From JBBDYD01 sp040901865 (GTDB lineage Bacteria; Bacteroidota; Ignavibacteria; UBA10030): a DNA stretch of 35,640 bases. A program made the position numbers and the translations under genes. The notes beneath the pieces were generated by a model. That model was not told the DNA's origin and did not search any database. It saw only the letters and a program-made list of their open reading frames with translations. Shown here piece after piece: positions 32,652 to 35,640 of the stretch. The stretch lies in contig JBBDYD010000079.1 of assembly GCA_040901865.1 (NCBI GenBank), forward strand, positions 1 through 35,640, given 5' to 3'. How positions within the stretch are numbered: the stretch's first letter is position 1; every line of letters starts with the position of its first letter.

Positions 32652-33062
32652 TTATTTCGCCTGGGCAACTTTCAGCCGGTTCAACGCACGGTGGAGTGAA
32701 GCCCTTGCACGTTCGATATCATTTTCGACTCCTTTTTCTGCCAGCCTCTTTTCTGCACGGTCCCGGGCGGATTCGGCCCGTTTGACGTCGATTTGATCCG
32801 CCTGTTCGGCCGTTTCTGCAAGCATCACAACCTTGTTGTCCCGCACCTCGACAAATCCCCCGCTCGTGGCATACCGTGTTTCATTTCCGTTCTCGTTGAC
32901 AACCTTCACTAATCCCACAGTGGTCGCCGCCAATAAGGGTGCATGGTTCTTCAGAACCTGGAATCCGCCCATAACCCCGGGAGCCGTAAAACTGACGACC
33001 GAGGTGCTCAGGACTATTTTCTTCGGAGTGACAATTTCAAGATGATACGACTTTTCCGTCAT
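32652..33062 (-). CDS. atpC: F1Fo ATP synthase epsilon subunit
   Basis: Central-stalk subunit of F1, 136 residues. N-terminal beta-sandwich: YHLEIVTPKKIVLSTSVVSF, PGVMGGFQVLKNHAPLLAA, and RYATSGGFVEVRDNKVVMLA. A C-terminal helical pair (about 90-136) has RAEKRLAEKG and ASLHRALNRLKVA. It starts 3 nt after atpD. As in Bacteroidota and Chlorobiota, beta and epsilon are encoded away from the other F1Fo genes. Confidence 0.96.
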   Translation of the reverse strand: MTEKSYHLEIVTPKKIVLSTSVVSFTAPGVMGGFQVLKNHAPLLAATTVGLVKVVNENGNETRYATSGGFVEVRDNKVVMLAETAEQADQIDVKRAESARDRAEKRLAEKGVENDIERARASLHRALNRLKVAQAK

Positions 33063-33065
33063 GGA

Positions 33066-34472
33066 CTATCCCTGCATCTTCTTCGCTTTTTCCGCGGCCT
33101 CTTCGATCCCGCCGACCATCAGAAATGCCGATTCAGGCAGGCGATCGTACTCCCCTTCGATGATGCCCTTGAATCCACGAATGGTGTCCTCCAGCTTCAC
33201 ATACTTTCCCTGATAACCCGTAAATTGTTCTGCCACAAAGAATGGCTGGGACAAGAACCGTTCGATTTTCCGTGCCCTTGCAACGGTGATCTTGTCCTCG
33301 TCGGATAACTCATCCATACCAAGGATGTTGATAATATCCTGAAGGTCTTTGTATCCCTGTAGGATCTCCTTGACCCTTTTAGCCACATAATAATGTTCAT
33401 CGCCAACAATGATCGGATCGAGAATGCGGGAGGTAGAATCAAGCGGATCGACGGCTGGATAAATGCCCTTCTCGACGATCTGCCGGCTCAACACGGTTGT
33501 TGCATCCAGATGCGAAAACGTTGTTGCCGGGGCCGGATCCGTCAGGTCATCGGCCGGAACATAGATTGCCTGTACCGACGTAATGGAGCCTTTCTTCGTC
33601 GAGGTGATCCTCTCCTGAAGTTCGCCCATTTCCGTTCCAAGGGTTGGCTGATACCCTACGGCAGAGGGCATTCTGCCCAACAGGGCCGAAACTTCTGATC
33701 CCGCCTGTACAAACCGGAAGATATTGTCGATAAACAGGAGAACATCCTTGCCTTCTTCATCCCGGAAGTATTCCGCGACGGTCAAGGCCGTAAGCCCGAC
33801 CCTTGCACGGGCGCCAGGGGGTTCGTTCATTTGGCCAAACACCAGCGCGGTCTTGTCTAGCACGCCGGACTCTTTCATTTCCAACCACAGGTCGTTTCCC
33901 TCACGCGTCCGCTCCCCGACGCCACCAAACACCGAATAGCCCCCATGGTGTTTTGCAATGTTGTGGATCAATTCCTGAATCAAAACCGTTTTGCCAACAC
34001 CCGCGCCGCCAAACAATCCTGTTTTCCCCCCCCGGGTGTAAGGTTCAAGAAGGTCGACGACCTTGATTCCTGTCTCGAACATTTCTTTCTTTGTCGACAA
34101 CTGATCGAAGGCAGGCGCCGGGCGATGGATCGGGTACCTCAACTTCGCCTCAATAGGGCCGAGAGCATCAATAGGCTGGCCTGTGACGTTAAGCAGCCGT
34201 CCGAGAACTTTTGGACCCACCGGGACAGATATCGGCTCGCCGCAGTCAATAGCCTTCATTCCGCGAACCAAGCCGTCAGTCGAATCCATTGCTACCGTGC
34301 GCACGCGATCTTCACCGAGTTGCTGCTGTACTTCACAAATCAGTTCTTCTTCAACTCCTTCGACATTCTTGCGGGGAATCCTCACAGCGTTCAGAATAGC
34401 CGGAAGTCCCCCGCCGGAAAAATCGATATCAACAACCGGTCCGATGACCTGTACAATCTTTCCTTCGTTCAT
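33066..34472 (-). CDS. atpD: F1Fo ATP synthase beta subunit
   Basis: Catalytic subunit of F1, 468 residues. The Walker A loop GGAGVGKT is at 155-162; GERTREGNDL with the catalytic Glu, DNIFRFVQAGSEVSALLGRM and the DELSDEDK segment of the C-terminal domain follow. I chose ATG 34472 (AAAGG upstream; MNEGKIVQVIGPVVDIDF is the normal N-terminus); 18 further open codons upstream are leader. Only atpC follows, and the remaining ATP synthase genes are not adjacent, so the operon is split. Confidence 0.97.
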   Translation of the reverse strand: MNEGKIVQVIGPVVDIDFSGGGLPAILNAVRIPRKNVEGVEEELICEVQQQLGEDRVRTVAMDSTDGLVRGMKAIDCGEPISVPVGPKVLGRLLNVTGQPIDALGPIEAKLRYPIHRPAPAFDQLSTKKEMFETGIKVVDLLEPYTRGGKTGLFGGAGVGKTVLIQELIHNIAKHHGGYSVFGGVGERTREGNDLWLEMKESGVLDKTALVFGQMNEPPGARARVGLTALTVAEYFRDEEGKDVLLFIDNIFRFVQAGSEVSALLGRMPSAVGYQPTLGTEMGELQERITSTKKGSITSVQAIYVPADDLTDPAPATTFSHLDATTVLSRQIVEKGIYPAVDPLDSTSRILDPIIVGDEHYYVAKRVKEILQGYKDLQDIINILGMDELSDEDKITVARARKIERFLSQPFFVAEQFTGYQGKYVKLEDTIRGFKGIIEGEYDRLPESAFLMVGGIEEAAEKAKKMQG

Positions 34473-34537
34473 CTGCTGCCTTTCGTTCGGATTTGAATTT
34501 TTTATCTGAAGTGCTTTGCGTGACAACCGAGCGGATC

Positions 34538-34566
34538 AAAATACTCCATTTTAGGCCGAAAATCAA
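34538..34566 (-). promoter_or_regulatory. Probable promoter of atpDC
   Basis: On the minus strand TTGATT (34561-34566), 17-bp spacer, TATTTT (34538-34543). It starts right after the ypdA stop and would give a leader of about 60 nt. Confidence 0.45.
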
Positions 34567-35538
34567 TCACTTCTTGAGAAGCGCCGAAACAATCACAGCG
34601 CCGTGATGCCTTCCGTTTTCAATGAAAATCTTGTTGTTGTATTTCCCGGCCGCAAGAGAACCGGCGATGTAAAGCCCGCCGATATTTGTCTCCATAGTGG
34701 CAAGGTCATGAATCGGGGCTAGTGTATCGGGATCGATCAACACTCCCGCTTGCTCAAGGATCGCTGTTTCCGGCCGGTAGCCGATCATGACGAACAATGC
34801 GTCAAAGGGGATCTCCGCACTTGTACGCCCTTCGACCTCAAGAACATGGGGGCGGATCCGTCGAACGCGTGCTTGGAACAGGGCTCGGATCTCTCCTGCT
34901 TTGATGCGATTTTCCAGGTCGGGGAGAATCCAATATTTGACGCCTTCGCTCAGTTTTTCGCCGCGGTGGATGAGCGTAACCCTTGCACCATTCCGAAAGA
35001 GATCCAGAGCCGTTTCAACTGCGGAGTTCTTTCCGCCAACCACCACAACCTGTTGTCCGGCAAATCGGAAACCCTCATCATAGTATCGATACACGTTTGG
35101 TAAATTCGAACCGGGCACGGGAAAAGGATTCGGACCGTCAAAATAGCCTGTGGCAACGACAACGCGGGACGTCGAGAAGAACCCCTTTGAAGACGAAATC
35201 CGAAATCCACCCGAGGCTTGCTCCAATCCTGTCACTTTGATATTCGGAATGACATGTAGATCGTATGCAGCAGAAACACCCTGGTAGTACCGAACGGCCT
35301 CACTTCGTGACGGGCGGAACCCGGCCGTTATAAACGGAATGTTCCCTATTTGTAATAAATCAGGAGTGGAGAAGAAGGTCATTTGCACAGGGAACCGTCG
35401 AATCGCGTCCGCTGCAGAACCCTGGTCTAGAACGCAATACTCCATGCCGGCCTTCGACGCCTCGATGGCACATGCCAAACCCGCAGGCCCGGCTCCAATG
35501 ATTACTAGATTGTATGTTCTCTTTTCGGTCTCTGGCAT
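34567..35538 (-). CDS. ypdA: YpdA-family bacillithiol disulfide reductase
   Basis: FAD/NAD(P)H flavoenzyme of 323 residues resembling thioredoxin reductase but without a CxxC pair, as in YpdA, which reduces bacillithiol disulfide. FAD loop GAGPAG at 15-20; RFPVQMTFFSTPDLLQIG, VVVGGKNSAVETALDL and VKYWILPDLENRI are YpdA hallmarks; the C-terminal GLYIAGSLAAG binds FAD. Its presence suggests that the organism uses bacillithiol. The ATG at 35538 has no Shine-Dalgarno sequence and sits 10 nt past the tRNA terminator. Confidence 0.9.
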   Translation of the reverse strand: MPETEKRTYNLVIIGAGPAGLACAIEASKAGMEYCVLDQGSAADAIRRFPVQMTFFSTPDLLQIGNIPFITAGFRPSRSEAVRYYQGVSAAYDLHVIPNIKVTGLEQASGGFRISSSKGFFSTSRVVVATGYFDGPNPFPVPGSNLPNVYRYYDEGFRFAGQQVVVVGGKNSAVETALDLFRNGARVTLIHRGEKLSEGVKYWILPDLENRIKAGEIRALFQARVRRIRPHVLEVEGRTSAEIPFDALFVMIGYRPETAILEQAGVLIDPDTLAPIHDLATMETNIGGLYIAGSLAAGKYNNKIFIENGRHHGAVIVSALLKK

Positions 35539-35547
35539 GGGTCAAAT

Positions 35548-35572
35548 AAAAAATCCGCTTACGCGGATTTTT
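35548..35572 (-). terminator. Terminator after tRNA-Thr
   Basis: A 10-bp stem AAAAATCCGC / GCGGATTTTT (35549-35558 with 35563-35572) has a 4-nt loop. On the minus strand it ends in a run TTTTTTATTT. It is nearly symmetric and lies between the tRNA and ypdA. Confidence 0.8.
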
Positions 35573-35588
35573 CTAATAATCAACTCTG

Positions 35589-35640
35589 AGCTGGTGGTCG
35601 GACTTGAACCGACGACCTGCGGTTTACGAAACCGCTGCTC
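35589..35640 (-). tRNA. tRNA-Thr (anticodon CGU), 5' part beyond the window
   Basis: Read on the minus strand from 35640: a 5-bp anticodon stem GCGGT/ACCGC with loop TTCGTAA gives anticodon CGU (Thr, codon ACG). The T arm GTCGG-TTCAAGT-CCGAC and the acceptor 3' strand CACCAGC with discriminator U follow. No CCA is encoded. The D arm and the 5' acceptor strand lie outside. Confidence 0.93.

Noticed and set aside
33066..34472. Loss of the other ATP synthase genes from a broken operon
   Set aside because: A separate atpDC pair with its own promoter and terminator is the normal arrangement in Bacteroidota and Chlorobiota.

Overview
The window is about 35.6 kb of a bacterial genome, very probably a metagenome-assembled draft, because it carries two runs of exactly 100 N (13592-13691 and 17139-17238). 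Every gene I can support (33 protein-coding loci and one tRNA) lies on the minus strand, so transcription runs from the right end to the left. A free-standing atpD-atpC pair, a YpdA-type bacillithiol disulfide reductase, a GxxExxY protein, a four-helix-bundle protein and one promoter that also fits the Bacteroidota consensus together suggest the FCB group (Bacteroidota / Ignavibacteriota / Chlorobiota-like). This placement is inference; no rRNA is present.

Layout in transcription order (right to left). 35.6-32.6 kb: 3' part of tRNA-Thr(CGU) with a terminator, ypdA, then atpD-atpC closed by a strong terminator. 32.6-26.9 kb: a cell-envelope and sugar-phosphate run of tightly packed genes: namZ-like muramidase, alanine racemase, an unrecognised protein, mannose-1-phosphate guanylyltransferase, rlpA, an RpiB-like isomerase, a DUF167 protein. 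26.8-21.4 kb: secreted M24 peptidase, lipoprotein lytic transglycosylase, PAP2 phosphatase, a thioredoxin-fold protein without its cysteines, a zinc-type MDR oxidoreductase. 21.4-13.8 kb: a repeat-bounded GxxExxY gene, metH, a gap, gpmA, DUF309, MBL hydrolase, Rieske protein, queG. 13.8-3.5 kb: a repeat array with a gap, trxB, then a 6-deoxyhexose operon (fucI, rhaB, larA-like, bifunctional aldolase/dehydrogenase, Na+/solute symporter). 3.5 kb to the left end: a frameshifted, repeat-bounded four-helix-bundle gene, kdgK, eda, and sppA running off the end.

Metabolic reading: a deoxyhexose (L-fucose and/or L-rhamnose) enters by the SSS symporter, is isomerised by FucI, phosphorylated by the RhaB-type kinase and cleaved to DHAP plus L-lactaldehyde by the aldolase half of the bifunctional enzyme, whose SDR half probably oxidises lactaldehyde to lactate. 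The LarA homolog, coupled by ATGA overlaps on both sides, could then racemise lactate or another 2-hydroxyacid. KdgK and Eda form a 2-keto-3-deoxygluconate branch downstream.

The most unusual structure is in the intergenic DNA. At least eight spacers hold islands of short tandem words with periods of 7, 8 or 9 bp (GTGAAAn; AGGGTGA-AGAGTAA; ATTCGAn; GGAATAnT; AACGAGTC; CGCTGATTT; CTTTGTGnn). Two islands are arranged as inverted repeats that bracket exactly one small gene each: a 16-bp perfect pair around GxxExxY and a 17-bp perfect pair around the four-helix-bundle gene. I propose these as single-gene repeat-bounded cassettes. Further spacers hold nested palindromes with mutually exclusive hairpins (1781-1836, 5379-5529) and a dispersed element present twice (5472-5505 and 10591-10628).
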